Part shown: positions 1-8,487 of the stretch, one piece after another
Layout: each line of letters begins with the position of its first letter
Position numbering within the stretch: position 1 is the first letter of the stretch
Assembly (NCBI RefSeq): GCF_026163695.1
Contig: NZ_JAOTID010000006.1
Span: 186,001 to 250,000, forward strand
From: Shumkonia mesophila
GTDB taxonomy: Bacteria > Pseudomonadota > Alphaproteobacteria > Rhodospirillales > Shumkoniaceae
DNA: 64,000 nt
Direction of reading: 5' to 3'
Made by a program: the position numbers and the translations under genes
Notes under the pieces: model-generated
Told to the model about the DNA's origin: nothing
The model's database searches: none
Seen by the model: only the letters and a program-made list of their open reading frames with translations

Positions 1-1
1 G

Positions 2-1963
2 CTGTCCGACCTCGCCATCCCGGAGGGCATGGGCGTGATCGTGCGCACCGCCGGGGCCGAGCGCAGCAAGGCGGAAATCCGCCGCGACTACGACTACCTG
101 ATGCGCCTGTGGGACAATGTCCGGCGGATCACGCTGGAATCCATCGCCCCGGTCCTGGTCTACGAGGAAGCGAACCTCATCAAGCGGGCCATCCGCGATC
201 TGTACAGCCGCGAAATCGACGAGATCATCGTCGAGGGCGAGGAAGGCTACAAGACCGCCCGCAACTTCATGAAGCTGATCATCCCCAGCCATCTGAAACG
301 GGTGAAGAAGTACGAAGACCAGGGCATGCCGCTGTTCCACCGCTATCAGGTGGAAAGCCAGCAGGATTCCCTGCACACCCCGACCGTGCGCCTGAAGTCG
401 GGCGGCTATATCGTCATCAACCCCACCGAAGCGCTGGTTTCCATCGACGTCAACTCGGGCCGCTCGACGCGCGAGCGCAATATCGAGGAAACGGCGCTGC
501 GCACCAACATCGAGGCCTGCGACGAGATCGCCCGCCAATTGCGCCTGCGCGACCTGGCCGGGCTCATCGTCATCGACTTCATCGACATGGAGGTCGGGCG
601 CAATCGGGCCCAGGTCGAGCGTCGCCTGAAGGAAGCCATGCGCGTCGATCGCGCCCGCATCCAGTTGGGCCGGATCAGCGCCTTCGGCCTGATGGAACTG
701 TCGCGCCAGCGGCTTAGGCCCAGCGTCATCGAGACCAGCTTCGAGGTGTGCACCCACTGCGGCGGCGCCGGCGTTCGCCGCTCCACCGATTCGACCGCGC
801 TCCACCTGTTGCGCGCCATCGAGGAGGAAGGCATCCGCAAGCGGTCACTGGAAGCCATCTTCCAGGTGCCCTCCGAGGTCGCGCTTTATCTGCTGAACCA
901 CAAGCGCGAGATGCTGAGCGCCATCGAGCGCCGCTACGAGTTCAAGGTGATGTTGGCCGCCGACGACACGCTGGTGCCGCCGGACTTCCGCATCGAGCGG
1001 ACCAAGGTGCGTGGGCCCGACGAACGCGCCCCGGTGGTGGGCGAGCGGCCGGTCGCCGCGGCGGAACACGACGAGCCCGACGAGGGCGAGGAGCGCGAGG
1101 AACACGAGGAACACGAAGAGCGCGAAGCCGCCGCGATGGCGGGCGAGGAGCCCGGCAAAAAGCGGCGGCGGCGGCGGTCGCGCCGCCACAAGCGGGGCGA
1201 CGAGGCCGAGGCCGTGATCGGCGGCCCGCGGCCGGCTCCGGCCACCTTCGACGATGGCGCGGCTGCCGACGAGGAAGACGAAGGCGCCGTCCGCGAGACG
1301 GGCGCCCCCACCCGGCCGGAAACGGCGGAGGAAGAGCAGGAGAGAACCTCGAAGCGGCGGCGGCGCGGCAAGCGCGGCGGACGCCGGCGCCGCGGCTTGC
1401 GGCCCGAGGACAGGGGAGAGACGGGTGGCACCTTCGAAGCCACGGGTCCCGAGGCGGAGACGCCGCAGGACTCGACGGCCCCCGCCTTTGTCGAAACCGA
1501 CGCCGTGACGCTGCAGGTCCCGGCCGCCCCGGCCTTCGCCGAACCCGACGCCGTGGTGCCGGTGGAGATCCACGAAACCCCGGCGGAAGGCGAAGCTGCC
1601 CCCGTCGACGCCGAAGCGAAGCCGAAACGGCGCCGCCGGGTGCGCAAGCCGAAGGAAACCGAGGACGTTCCGCCGCCGGTCGAGTCGGCCGATGCGCCCG
1701 TCGAACCGGCCGCGGAACCCTCTTTCCCGATGGTGGCGACCGAAGCGCCGGAGGCCGAGAGGGTTCCGGCGGTCCGCGAGCTGGTGGCGGTGGCGACCGA
1801 AGTTGCCGACGCCGTCATGACGGCGGAAAAGCCCGGCGAAGGCCCGAAGGAAGACACCAAGGAACGGGAAACGCAGGACGCCAAGACCGAGGTCATCGAC
1901 GTCGACTCGCCGGAGGTTCGCGCCTCCATCAAGCCGCGCCGCGGCTGGTGGCGGCGCCCCTAG
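2..1963 (+). CDS. rne: Ribonuclease E, C-terminal part (5' end outside window)
   Basis: Endoribonuclease for mRNA decay and rRNA/tRNA maturation and scaffold of the degradosome. The reading frame is open to the left edge, so the N-terminal S1 region is missing. Counting from base 2, the DNase I-like catalytic domain shows the two metal-binding Asp residues in SIDVNSG (D149) and IVIDFIDM (D192). They are followed by the zinc-link CTHCGGAG (C250, C253), which joins protomers in the RNase E/G family. From about residue 350 the protein becomes a long, low-complexity Glu/Arg/Pro/Ala-rich tail with several basic RRRR blocks (RNA binding) and ends in RRGWWRRP, the conserved C-terminus of alphaproteobacterial RNase E. 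The tail distinguishes it from the shorter RNase G. The next gene is convergent and only 5 bp away. Confidence 0.95.
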   Translation: MSDLAIPEGMGVIVRTAGAERSKAEIRRDYDYLMRLWDNVRRITLESIAPVLVYEEANLIKRAIRDLYSREIDEIIVEGEEGYKTARNFMKLIIPSHLKRVKKYEDQGMPLFHRYQVESQQDSLHTPTVRLKSGGYIVINPTEALVSIDVNSGRSTRERNIEETALRTNIEACDEIARQLRLRDLAGLIVIDFIDMEVGRNRAQVERRLKEAMRVDRARIQLGRISAFGLMELSRQRLRPSVIETSFEVCTHCGGAGVRRSTDSTALHLLRAIEEEGIRKRSLEAIFQVPSEVALYLLNHKREMLSAIERRYEFKVMLAADDTLVPPDFRIERTKVRGPDERAPVVGERPVAAAEHDEPDEGEEREEHEEHEEREAAAMAGEEPGKKRRRRRSRRHKRGDEAEAVIGGPRPAPATFDDGAAADEEDEGAVRETGAPTRPETAEEEQERTSKRRRRGKRGGRRRRGLRPEDRGETGGTFEATGPEAETPQDSTAPAFVETDAVTLQVPAAPAFAEPDAVVPVEIHETPAEGEAAPVDAEAKPKRRRRVRKPKETEDVPPPVESADAPVEPAAEPSFPMVATEAPEAERVPAVRELVAVATEVADAVMTAEKPGEGPKEDTKERETQDAKTEVIDVDSPEVRASIKPRRGWWRRP

Positions 1964-1968
1964 CCGGC

Positions 1969-3117
1969 TCAGGTCCGCCAGGCGATAAGGCGGCGGGCGG
2001 CTTCGGCCATGTCTTCGGTGCGTCCGGCGAAGGAGAACCGCACGTAGCGGTTCCCCCGGTCGGGGTCGAAGTCGATGCCCGGCGTCGCCGCCACCCCGGT
2101 TTCGGCCAGCATGCGCGCGCAGAAGGCGCTGCTGTCGTTGGTCAGGTGGGCGACATCGGCATACAGATAGAAGGCCCCGTCGGCCGACGCCATGCGCGCG
2201 AAGCCGGCCTTCGGCAGTTCGCGCAGCAGCAGTTCGCGGTTGCTGGCGTAGCGCGCCACATGCCCGTCCAGCTCGGCCCGGCAGCCCAGCGCCGCCAGGG
2301 CGGCGTATTGCGACACCGTCGGCGGCGAGATGAACAGGTTCTGGGCCAGGCATTCGACGGGGCGCAGCAGTTCGCCGGGCACCACCATCCAACCCAGGCG
2401 CCAGCCGGTCATCGAATAGTATTTGGAGAAGCTGTTGACGACGACGGCCTGGCCGGAAAAGGCCAGCGCCGTCTCGGCCGGCTCGCCATAGGTGATGCCA
2501 TGGTAGATCTCGTCGGAGATCAGCCGCACGCCACGCCCGGCGCAGTAATCCACGATGGCCTTCAGGCCGTCCCGGCCGATCATCGTGCCGGTCGGGTTGG
2601 AGGGGCTGGCGACGATCAGGCCATCCAGGCGCCCCTCGATCTTCTCGAGCAGGCCGGGGGTCGGCTGGAAGTTGGTTTCCGGCCCGACCGGCACCTCGAT
2701 GGCCTCGACGTCGAGCGCGCGCAGGATGTTGCGGTAGGCCGGATAGCCGGGGCTGGCCAGGGCCACCCTGTCCCCCGCCTCGAAGGCGGCAAGGAAGGCC
2801 AGCACGAACGCCCCCGAGGAACCGGTGCAGACGACCACGCGGCCGGGATCGACGGCGACGCCATAACGGTCGGCGTAATGGGCGGCGATGCCCGCCCGCA
2901 GGGCCGGCAGCCCGAAGGCGTCCGTATAGCCCATGCGATCGGCCGAGAGCGCCGCCCTCACCGCCTCGAGGACCGCCGCCGGCGCCCCGGTGCCCGGCTG
3001 GCCGACTTCCAGGTGCAGGACGTCGCCGCCGGCCGCCTCGCGCTCGTTGGCCGCGCGCATGACGTCCATCACGATAAAGGGCGGGATGTTCCCGCGCTTC
3101 GCCACTTTCATGGCCAT
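1969..3117 (-). CDS. Class I PLP-dependent aminotransferase
   Basis: A 382-residue fold-type I aminotransferase of the aspartate aminotransferase class. Visible motifs are GQPGTGAP near the N-terminus, GYTDAFGLPALR, NPTGT, DEIYHGITY and the PLP lysine in SFSKYYSMTGWRLGW (K232). The substrate cannot be read from sequence; aspartate, alanine or an aromatic/branched amino acid are possible. The ATG at 3117 (MAMKVAKRGN) fits the family N-terminus; the frame remains open far upstream but there overlaps the next gene antisense to nothing recognisable. It is co-directional with the gamma-glutamyltransferase upstream (50 bp gap), so the two may be co-transcribed. It converges on rne. Confidence 0.88.
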   Translation of the reverse strand: MAMKVAKRGNIPPFIVMDVMRAANEREAAGGDVLHLEVGQPGTGAPAAVLEAVRAALSADRMGYTDAFGLPALRAGIAAHYADRYGVAVDPGRVVVCTGSSGAFVLAFLAAFEAGDRVALASPGYPAYRNILRALDVEAIEVPVGPETNFQPTPGLLEKIEGRLDGLIVASPSNPTGTMIGRDGLKAIVDYCAGRGVRLISDEIYHGITYGEPAETALAFSGQAVVVNSFSKYYSMTGWRLGWMVVPGELLRPVECLAQNLFISPPTVSQYAALAALGCRAELDGHVARYASNRELLLRELPKAGFARMASADGAFYLYADVAHLTNDSSAFCARMLAETGVAATPGIDFDPDRGNRYVRFSFAGRTEDMAEAARRLIAWRT

Positions 3118-3167
3118 GGTCCGGTCCAGTTCCTGTTCTTTTCTCGGGTTCGATCGGGGACGCGGGA

Positions 3168-4835
3168 TCAGCCGCCGGTCGCGGCCAGCCCGTAGCCGCG
3201 CGGTGGCGGGTCGGCGGCGATCGCGCAGGCGTTGGGATGGCTGGGCAGTCCGTCGGGACAATAGGCGGCATTGACCCGCCCAAGGATCGGCGAGACCGTC
3301 ACCTGATGGCCGCGCCGCCGCAACTCGTCGGCGGCCCCCTCGGCCATTCCGCTCTCGACGAAGGTGGTGTCGGGGACTCCCTGGTGGTGAATGCGCTTCG
3401 CCTCCAGTGCCGGCACCAGGCCCTGTCGGCCCAGAACCGCGCGGGCGGCCACGTTGATCAGGGACGTCGGCGCCGCGGCGCCGCCGGACGCCGCCCCCGC
3501 GAAGATAAACTCGTTGACGTTCTCGTTGATCACCATCATCGGTCCCAGCGAGGTCGGGCCGCGGCCGGCCGGGCCCGGCAGCGCCGCCAGCAGGATGCCG
3601 GTGCCGCCGGCGAAGCGGCCGGTGCCGAACAGGTTGTTCATGGTGAGCGTGCAGGCCACCGCCGAGGAATCGCGGTCGACGACCACGAAACTGGTGGCGC
3701 TGGGGTTTTCCAGCCGCTCGACCGGCTGCGGGGCGATCTCGGCCGCCGGCGTATGGCGGTCCTCGCGATAGGAGGCCATCAGCGGCTCGACCCGGGCCGG
3801 CGCCGCCAATTCGGCCGGCGGCACGGCGCTCGTCCCATCCTCGTTGAGCCAGCGGCCGCGGTCGGCGAAGGCGCGGAGCGCGCTTTCGGCGAGAAGGTGG
3901 TCGCGAACCGCCGGCGAAGCGTCCTCGAAGCGGTCGCCATCGGCCAACATCCGCCACATCGCGGCCTCGAGCGCACCGGCGGCGCCGGGCGGCGAGCTGA
4001 AATGGGCGACGGTGTTGCCATAGGGAACGCGAACGGTTTCGCGCCAGACCGGCCGATAGGCGCGAAGGTCGTCGATGCCGAGCGAGCCCCCCACCGCTTT
4101 GACCGCGGCGACCAATTGATGGGCCGTCGGGCCGTCGTAGAAGTCGCCGGGTCCGGCCCGGCGGAGCAGGCCCAGCGTCGAGGCCAGTTCGTACTGGACC
4201 AGGGTCTCGCCCTCGCCGGCTACCCGCTGGCCACCCGCCTGGCCGAAGATGCGCCGCCGGTCGGGGTCGGCCAACAGGGCGTCGCCCACCCGCGCCAGAT
4301 CGACGGCGAAGGCCCGCGACACCGGGGTGCCGAAGCGGGCCAGGTTCTCGGCGGAACCGACCAGGCTTTCCCAGCGCAGCCGGCCGAAACGCGAATGCAG
4401 GGCAAAAAAGCCGCGCGGATTGCCGGGAACGGCAATCGGCCGGGCGGCGCCGGCCGGAATGGCCTTGGGCGGCCGGGCCAGGAAATCGAGGGTTTCGGTC
4501 TTCTTGGTCCGCCAGTCATGGACGACGCACACGCCACCGCCGCCCAGGCTGGCCGATGACGGCAGCGTCACCGACAGGGCGAAGTAGACGGCGGTCGCGG
4601 CATCGGCGGCGGTGCCGCCGGCCGACAGCACGTCGCGCCCGATCGTCGCGGCCCGGGGTTCGTCCGCCGCCACGCCGCCCAGGAAGCCCTCGACGAAGCC
4701 GACGGTCCCCTGCTGGGGTTCCCCCGAGGACGAGCAGCCGCCGGCAAGGAAAATCAACCCAGCCACGGCGATTTGACGCCAGCGATTCCTCCCACTACCT
4801 TTTATTGCAACGGAAGGGATGACGGATTTGTCCAA
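3168..4835 (-). CDS. Gamma-glutamyltransferase family lipoprotein
   Basis: Ntn-hydrolase that cleaves or transfers gamma-glutamyl groups (glutathione family substrates), probably periplasmic and lipid-anchored. The N-terminus has a basic stretch, a hydrophobic core and a lipobox LAGGC. The body shows GGTAADAATAVYFAL and LGGGG. The self-processing site is SATSFVVVD, with Thr381 aligned to the catalytic Thr of the family; the usual following His is Ser here. FGTGRFAGGTGILL follows. The start is uncertain: no ATG exists. TTG at 4835 has a good AGAGAGG site 8 bases upstream and keeps the basic n-region, but overlaps the divergent protease gene by 17 bp. GTG at 4766 avoids the overlap but loses the n-region. 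The total of 555 residues is normal for the family. Confidence 0.85.
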   Translation of the reverse strand: MDKSVIPSVAIKGSGRNRWRQIAVAGLIFLAGGCSSSGEPQQGTVGFVEGFLGGVAADEPRAATIGRDVLSAGGTAADAATAVYFALSVTLPSSASLGGGGVCVVHDWRTKKTETLDFLARPPKAIPAGAARPIAVPGNPRGFFALHSRFGRLRWESLVGSAENLARFGTPVSRAFAVDLARVGDALLADPDRRRIFGQAGGQRVAGEGETLVQYELASTLGLLRRAGPGDFYDGPTAHQLVAAVKAVGGSLGIDDLRAYRPVWRETVRVPYGNTVAHFSSPPGAAGALEAAMWRMLADGDRFEDASPAVRDHLLAESALRAFADRGRWLNEDGTSAVPPAELAAPARVEPLMASYREDRHTPAAEIAPQPVERLENPSATSFVVVDRDSSAVACTLTMNNLFGTGRFAGGTGILLAALPGPAGRGPTSLGPMMVINENVNEFIFAGAASGGAAAPTSLINVAARAVLGRQGLVPALEAKRIHHQGVPDTTFVESGMAEGAADELRRRGHQVTVSPILGRVNAAYCPDGLPSHPNACAIAADPPPRGYGLAATGG

Positions 4836-6198
4836 ACGCGTTTCCTCTCTTGTGCTTGCCGTCCTGTTCGCGGCCACGGTTGTCGAGCCGGCGGCGGCGG
4901 CGCGCGAATTCAAGTTCATCCGCGATACCGAGATCGAAAATACCATCCGGGTTTTTTCGACGCCAGTGTTCCAGGCGGCCGGCCTCGATCCTTCGGCGAT
5001 CGAGGTATACATCGTCAGCGATTCCACCCTCAACGCCTTCGTCGCCGGCGGCCAGAAGCTTTTCCTCAACACCGGGCTTCTGATGCAGAGCGCCGACGCC
5101 GGCCAGCTCATCGGGGTCATCGCCCACGAGGCCGGCCACATCGCCGGCGGCGATCTGGCGCGCATCCACGACGTCATGCGCAAGAGCTCGGCCCAGCAGA
5201 TCCTGGCCATGGTCCTGGGCGCGGCGGCGGGCATCGCCAGCGGGCGCGGCGACCTTGGCGCCGCCGTCGCCGCCGGAGGCGCCCGGGCGGGACAGGAAAA
5301 CTTCTTCCAGTACAGCCGCAGCCAGGAAGCGGCGGCCGACGCCGCCGCCATGCGTTTCCTCGACGCCACCGGCACGCCGGCGACCGGCCTCCGCGATTTC
5401 CTGGGCACGCTGGCCGATCAGGAATTGCTGAGCACCCGCTTCCAGGACCCCTATCTGAGGACTCACCCGATCACCCGCGAGCGAATCTCGGCCCTCGACA
5501 ACCACATCAAGCAGTCGGCGCGGCCCACCGCCCCACTGCCTTCCGAATACAAGAGGCTGCACGAGCGCATGCAGGCCAAGCTGCAGGCCTTCCTGGAACC
5601 GCCCGCCCGCACGCTGAAGCGCTTCCCGGAAAGCGACACCAGCCTGCCGGCCCGCTATGCGCGGGCCATCGCCTATTACAAGGTGCCCGACCTGGAGAAG
5701 GCGCTGCCGCTGATCGACGGCCTGATCGCCGAAAATCCGTCCGACCCCTACTTCCGCGAGATGAAGGGCCAGATGCTGTTCGAGAACCGCCGCGCCGCCG
5801 AGGCGATCCCGTCCTACGAGGCGGCGATCAAACTGCTGCCGGCCTCGCCGCTGCTGCGCCTCGACCTCGCCCGCATCCAGCTCGAAATGAACGATCCGGC
5901 GATGCTCGACCCGGCCATCGAAAACCTGCGCGTCGCCCAGCAGGCCGAGCCCGACTCTTCATGGATCTGGCGCAATCTGGCCATCGCCTACGGCCGCAAG
6001 GGCGACAAGGGGCTGAGCACGCTGGCGCTGGCCGAGGAGGCCTATTTTCGCGGCAGCCTGCGCGAGGCCCGCGAATACGCCAAGCGCGCCGAAAAGCTTT
6101 TGCAGGGCGATTCCCCGGCCATGGTCCAGGCGCAGGATATCCTGCAGGCCACCGCCGATCTCAATCGCGACGGCAAACCGGACAAGGAAGAAAAATAG
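4819..6198 (+). CDS. M48 family metalloprotease with TPR repeats (BepA-like)
   Basis: Periplasmic zinc protease resembling BepA/YfgC, which monitors outer-membrane protein assembly. An N-terminal signal peptide ends around AAAA-R (residues 1-28). The zinc motif HEAGH is at H103-H107, and the downstream glutamate ligand is probably in SQEAAADAAA. The C-terminal half (about 270-450) is alpha-helical with TPR-type repeats (ARAIAYYKVPDLEKALPLID, YREMKGQMLFENRRAAEAI region), as in BepA. The length of 459 residues fits. The start overlaps the possible TTG start of the divergent gamma-glutamyltransferase gene; TTG at 4828 is an alternative here. A lipoprotein gene follows 7 bp downstream and is likely in the same operon. 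Confidence 0.9.
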   Translation: MTDLSKRVSSLVLAVLFAATVVEPAAAAREFKFIRDTEIENTIRVFSTPVFQAAGLDPSAIEVYIVSDSTLNAFVAGGQKLFLNTGLLMQSADAGQLIGVIAHEAGHIAGGDLARIHDVMRKSSAQQILAMVLGAAAGIASGRGDLGAAVAAGGARAGQENFFQYSRSQEAAADAAAMRFLDATGTPATGLRDFLGTLADQELLSTRFQDPYLRTHPITRERISALDNHIKQSARPTAPLPSEYKRLHERMQAKLQAFLEPPARTLKRFPESDTSLPARYARAIAYYKVPDLEKALPLIDGLIAENPSDPYFREMKGQMLFENRRAAEAIPSYEAAIKLLPASPLLRLDLARIQLEMNDPAMLDPAIENLRVAQQAEPDSSWIWRNLAIAYGRKGDKGLSTLALAEEAYFRGSLREAREYAKRAEKLLQGDSPAMVQAQDILQATADLNRDGKPDKEEK

Positions 6199-6205
6199 GT
6201 CCGCC

Positions 6206-6955
6206 ATGGCCGCGATGTCGGCGTGCCGCCGATGGATGGTCGCGAGTGCGCGGGCGGGCGTGGCCGCCGGCATCGTCCTTGGCATCGCCGCCTGCGCGGT
6301 TCCCCGCGCCACGGTGGACCCCTCCGGGCGGCTGGACATCCTGGGGCCGGGTCCCGGGTTCTCGCCCGCCGCGGTTTCGGGCGAATGGTCGCGGGTCGAT
6401 CCCGGCGACGGCGGACCGGCATTCGCCACCACCGAGGCCGGCGGCATCCGTTCGCTTCGCGTCGTCAGCGGCCGCCAGACCGGGCTTCTGGTGCGGCGCG
6501 TCGACGCCATCCTGGTGGTGGCGCCCTATCTGAGCTGGGCGTGGTCCATCGAAACCCATGCCGGTACCGAACATCCGGTGCGTCTCGTCGTCGGCTTTTA
6601 CGGCGGCGATCCCGCCAGCGACAGCTGGGGCAGCCGGCCGATGGCGTGGGTGGGCTCGAACTTGCCGCCCTACGACCGCCTGCTGACCATCGGCTGGGAC
6701 ACCTCGGCGCTGCGGCGGGGCAACCTGACCCCGCCCCGCGAGGATCCGCGGGCGCCACGCCACTACACGGTCCGCGGCGGCGAGGAGAACGCCGGCGTTT
6801 GGCGGTTCGAGACCGTCGACCTCGCCCAGGTCTACCGGCAGGCGTGGCCGGGCGACGATGTGGCCGCGGCCAAGATCATGTTCGTCGGCGTCGCCGCCGT
6901 GGGCGGGGACGCCCCGGCCGCCGCCCATATTTCCGGCATCGTCCTGTCGCGCTGA
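6206..6955 (+). CDS. DUF3047 family lipoprotein
   Basis: A 249-residue exported protein of unknown function. The N-terminus has a basic region, a hydrophobic core and a lipobox (LGIAAC, Cys about 30), so it is probably lipid-anchored. The body is a beta-rich domain with the sequence layout I associate with DUF3047: a Trp-rich strand (LSWAWSIE), a VVGFYGGD strand, then a central SALRRGN segment, a WRFETVDLAQVYRQAWP helix and a terminal jelly-roll-like strand ending in HISGIVLS. The family assignment is from pattern memory only. It starts 7 bp after the M48 protease stop, suggesting translational coupling and an envelope role. ATG 6215 is an alternative start. Confidence 0.65.
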   Translation: MAAMSACRRWMVASARAGVAAGIVLGIAACAVPRATVDPSGRLDILGPGPGFSPAAVSGEWSRVDPGDGGPAFATTEAGGIRSLRVVSGRQTGLLVRRVDAILVVAPYLSWAWSIETHAGTEHPVRLVVGFYGGDPASDSWGSRPMAWVGSNLPPYDRLLTIGWDTSALRRGNLTPPREDPRAPRHYTVRGGEENAGVWRFETVDLAQVYRQAWPGDDVAAAKIMFVGVAAVGGDAPAAAHISGIVLSR

Positions 6956-7050
6956 CGGCGGCGCCCGTCAACTTCCGGTGAGGCGGGACGGGAACGCCTT
7001 GTGCGCGGGACCCCGCCTCGGGCATCATTCCCCTTCGCCTTGGCAAAACG

Positions 7051-7815
7051 ATGAAAGAAGAACCGCCGATGACGTTTCCCCGTTCCGCCGGCCTTGCCGC
7101 TCTTTTGCTTGCCGCAACGGTTTCCCTGGCCAGCGCCGCCGATCCTTTGTCCCCGGCCCAGAAGGACGCGGTGCGCGAGGTCGTGCGCGAATACCTGATG
7201 GAGAACCCAGAGGTCCTTATCGAGGCCTTGCAGGCCTACGAGGCCAGGATGGCCGAGGAGCAGCAGAAACAGCAGCAGGCCACGCTGGCCCAGCGCCGCG
7301 AGCAGTTGGAGCGCGACCCGACCTCGCCGGTGGGCGGCGCCCCCGACGGCGACGTCACCCTGGTCGAGTTCACCGATTACCGCTGCGGGTACTGCAAAAA
7401 GGTGTTCCCCGCCGTGCACGACCTGCTCAAGGCAGATGGCCGCATCCGCTACGTCATCAAGGAACTGCCCATTCTCGGGCCGGAATCGGTGGTGGCGGCC
7501 AGGGCCGCACTGGCGGTGTGGCGGTCGACCCCCGCCAAGTACATGGCCTTCCACACCGCCCTGATGACGGCGCGCGGCAGTTTGGACGAAGCCCGCATCC
7601 TGGAGATTGCGGCCGAAACCGGCATCGAGTCCAAGACCCTGGCAACGGCCATGCGGGACCCGGAAATTGCCGCCATCCTGGGCAAGAACCGCGAATTGGC
7701 GCAGTCGCTCAACATCAATGGCACTCCCGCCTTCGTCGTCGGCGGCCGCCTGGTCCCCGGCGCCGTCGACGCCGGCACGCTGCGCCAACTGGTGGCGACG
7801 GCGCGCAAGGGGTAA
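7051..7815 (+). CDS. DsbA family periplasmic thiol:disulfide oxidoreductase
   Basis: Thioredoxin-fold protein exported to the periplasm. A signal peptide ends at LASA-ADPLSP. A helical, Gln-rich stretch (about 60-85, EEQQKQQQATLAQRR) precedes the DsbA fold. The redox motif CGYC is at C112-C115 in FTDYRCGYCKKVFP, and the cis-Pro loop is NINGTPAFVVGG near residue 228. This layout matches the Com1/BdbD-like DsbA group rather than classical E. coli DsbA. It could form or isomerise disulfides in secreted proteins. ATG 7069 (MTFPRSAG) gives a tidier signal peptide and is an alternative start. About 95 bp separates it from the lipoprotein gene, so it may have its own promoter. Confidence 0.88.
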   Translation: MKEEPPMTFPRSAGLAALLLAATVSLASAADPLSPAQKDAVREVVREYLMENPEVLIEALQAYEARMAEEQQKQQQATLAQRREQLERDPTSPVGGAPDGDVTLVEFTDYRCGYCKKVFPAVHDLLKADGRIRYVIKELPILGPESVVAARAALAVWRSTPAKYMAFHTALMTARGSLDEARILEIAAETGIESKTLATAMRDPEIAAILGKNRELAQSLNINGTPAFVVGGRLVPGAVDAGTLRQLVATARKG

Positions 7816-7857
7816 TCGCGCGTCTGGCGCCTCGACTTGGGGGGCGATTTGGTATAA

Positions 7858-7919
7858 CTAACCGATCAACCAAAGCGCGCCGATGAAGGCCAGTACGCCC
7901 CGCGCGCCCGATCGGTTAG
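7858..7919. promoter_or_regulatory. Nested inverted repeat in leader of ferritin-like gene
   Basis: The outer arms CTAACCGATC (7858-7867) and GATCGGTTAG (7910-7919) are perfect 10-bp inverses. Inside them lie GCGCGC (about 7875-7880) and a matching GCGCGC just before the right arm, so the transcript could fold into a long two-part stem. The right arm runs into the AGGAG ribosome-binding site of the following GTG-start gene, so folding could mask translation. No match to a known riboswitch is claimed. Confidence 0.55.
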
Positions 7920-7929
7920 GAGACGTCAG

Positions 7930-8466
7930 GTGAGCAGTTCGGACGGAGAAAAAAGCGTCGCCATCGAGACGATCGAGGAATTCCTCGCCCATGCCATCGC
8001 CCTCGAATCCGAGGTCGCCGAGCGCTACGAGGAAATCGCCGACTCGATGGAGGTCCACAACAACCAGGAAGTCGCCCAGCTTTTCCGCAAGCTGGCGCGC
8101 GCCAGCGCCAAGCATGCCGGCGAAATGCGCCAGCGCGCCCAAGGCAAGACGCTGCCGAAGATCGCGCCGTGGGAATTCCAGTGGGGCGACGCCCACGCGC
8201 CGGAAACGCCCTCGATGGAAAAGACCCACTACCTGATGACCCCGTATCAGGCCCTCGATCTGGCCCGCAACGCCGAGATCCAGGCGCAGAACTATTACAC
8301 CTCGGTGGCCGACAACACGGCCAACGAGGACGTCCGCAAGCTGGGCCTGGAATTCGCCTACGAGGAAGCCGAGCACGTGGACCTGGTCAACAAGCTGATC
8401 GCCCGCTATCCCAAGCCCGAAAAAGGCTGGGACTTCGACCCCGATCCGCCGTCCATCCCCGAGTGA
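7930..8466 (+). CDS. Ferritin-like (rubrerythrin-type) diiron domain protein
   Basis: A 178-residue cytoplasmic four-helix protein. Two pairs of helices carry Glu/His patterns of the ferritin-like superfamily: ALESEVAERYEEIAD and KHAGEM in the first half, ARNAEIQAQNYY and EFAYEEAEHVDLV in the second. This suggests a carboxylate-bridged diiron site, as in rubrerythrin's helical domain. There is no rubredoxin CxxC domain. Possible roles are peroxide scavenging or iron handling. The GTG start at 7930 has a well-placed AGGAG. It is preceded by a nested inverted repeat that overlaps this site and could control expression. Confidence 0.82.
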   Translation: MSSSDGEKSVAIETIEEFLAHAIALESEVAERYEEIADSMEVHNNQEVAQLFRKLARASAKHAGEMRQRAQGKTLPKIAPWEFQWGDAHAPETPSMEKTHYLMTPYQALDLARNAEIQAQNYYTSVADNTANEDVRKLGLEFAYEEAEHVDLVNKLIARYPKPEKGWDFDPDPPSIPE

Positions 8467-8487
8467 GCGAACGCCCGGCCACCTCTT

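Noticed and set aside
748-3195. Long plus-strand frame running from rne into the aminotransferase region
   Set aside because: Arg/Gly/Ala-rich translation with no domain; overlaps two well supported genes in other frames.
4836-5408. Extension of the gamma-glutamyltransferase frame to 5408
   Set aside because: It would run antisense through the M48 protease catalytic domain and place the lipobox 220 residues into the protein.
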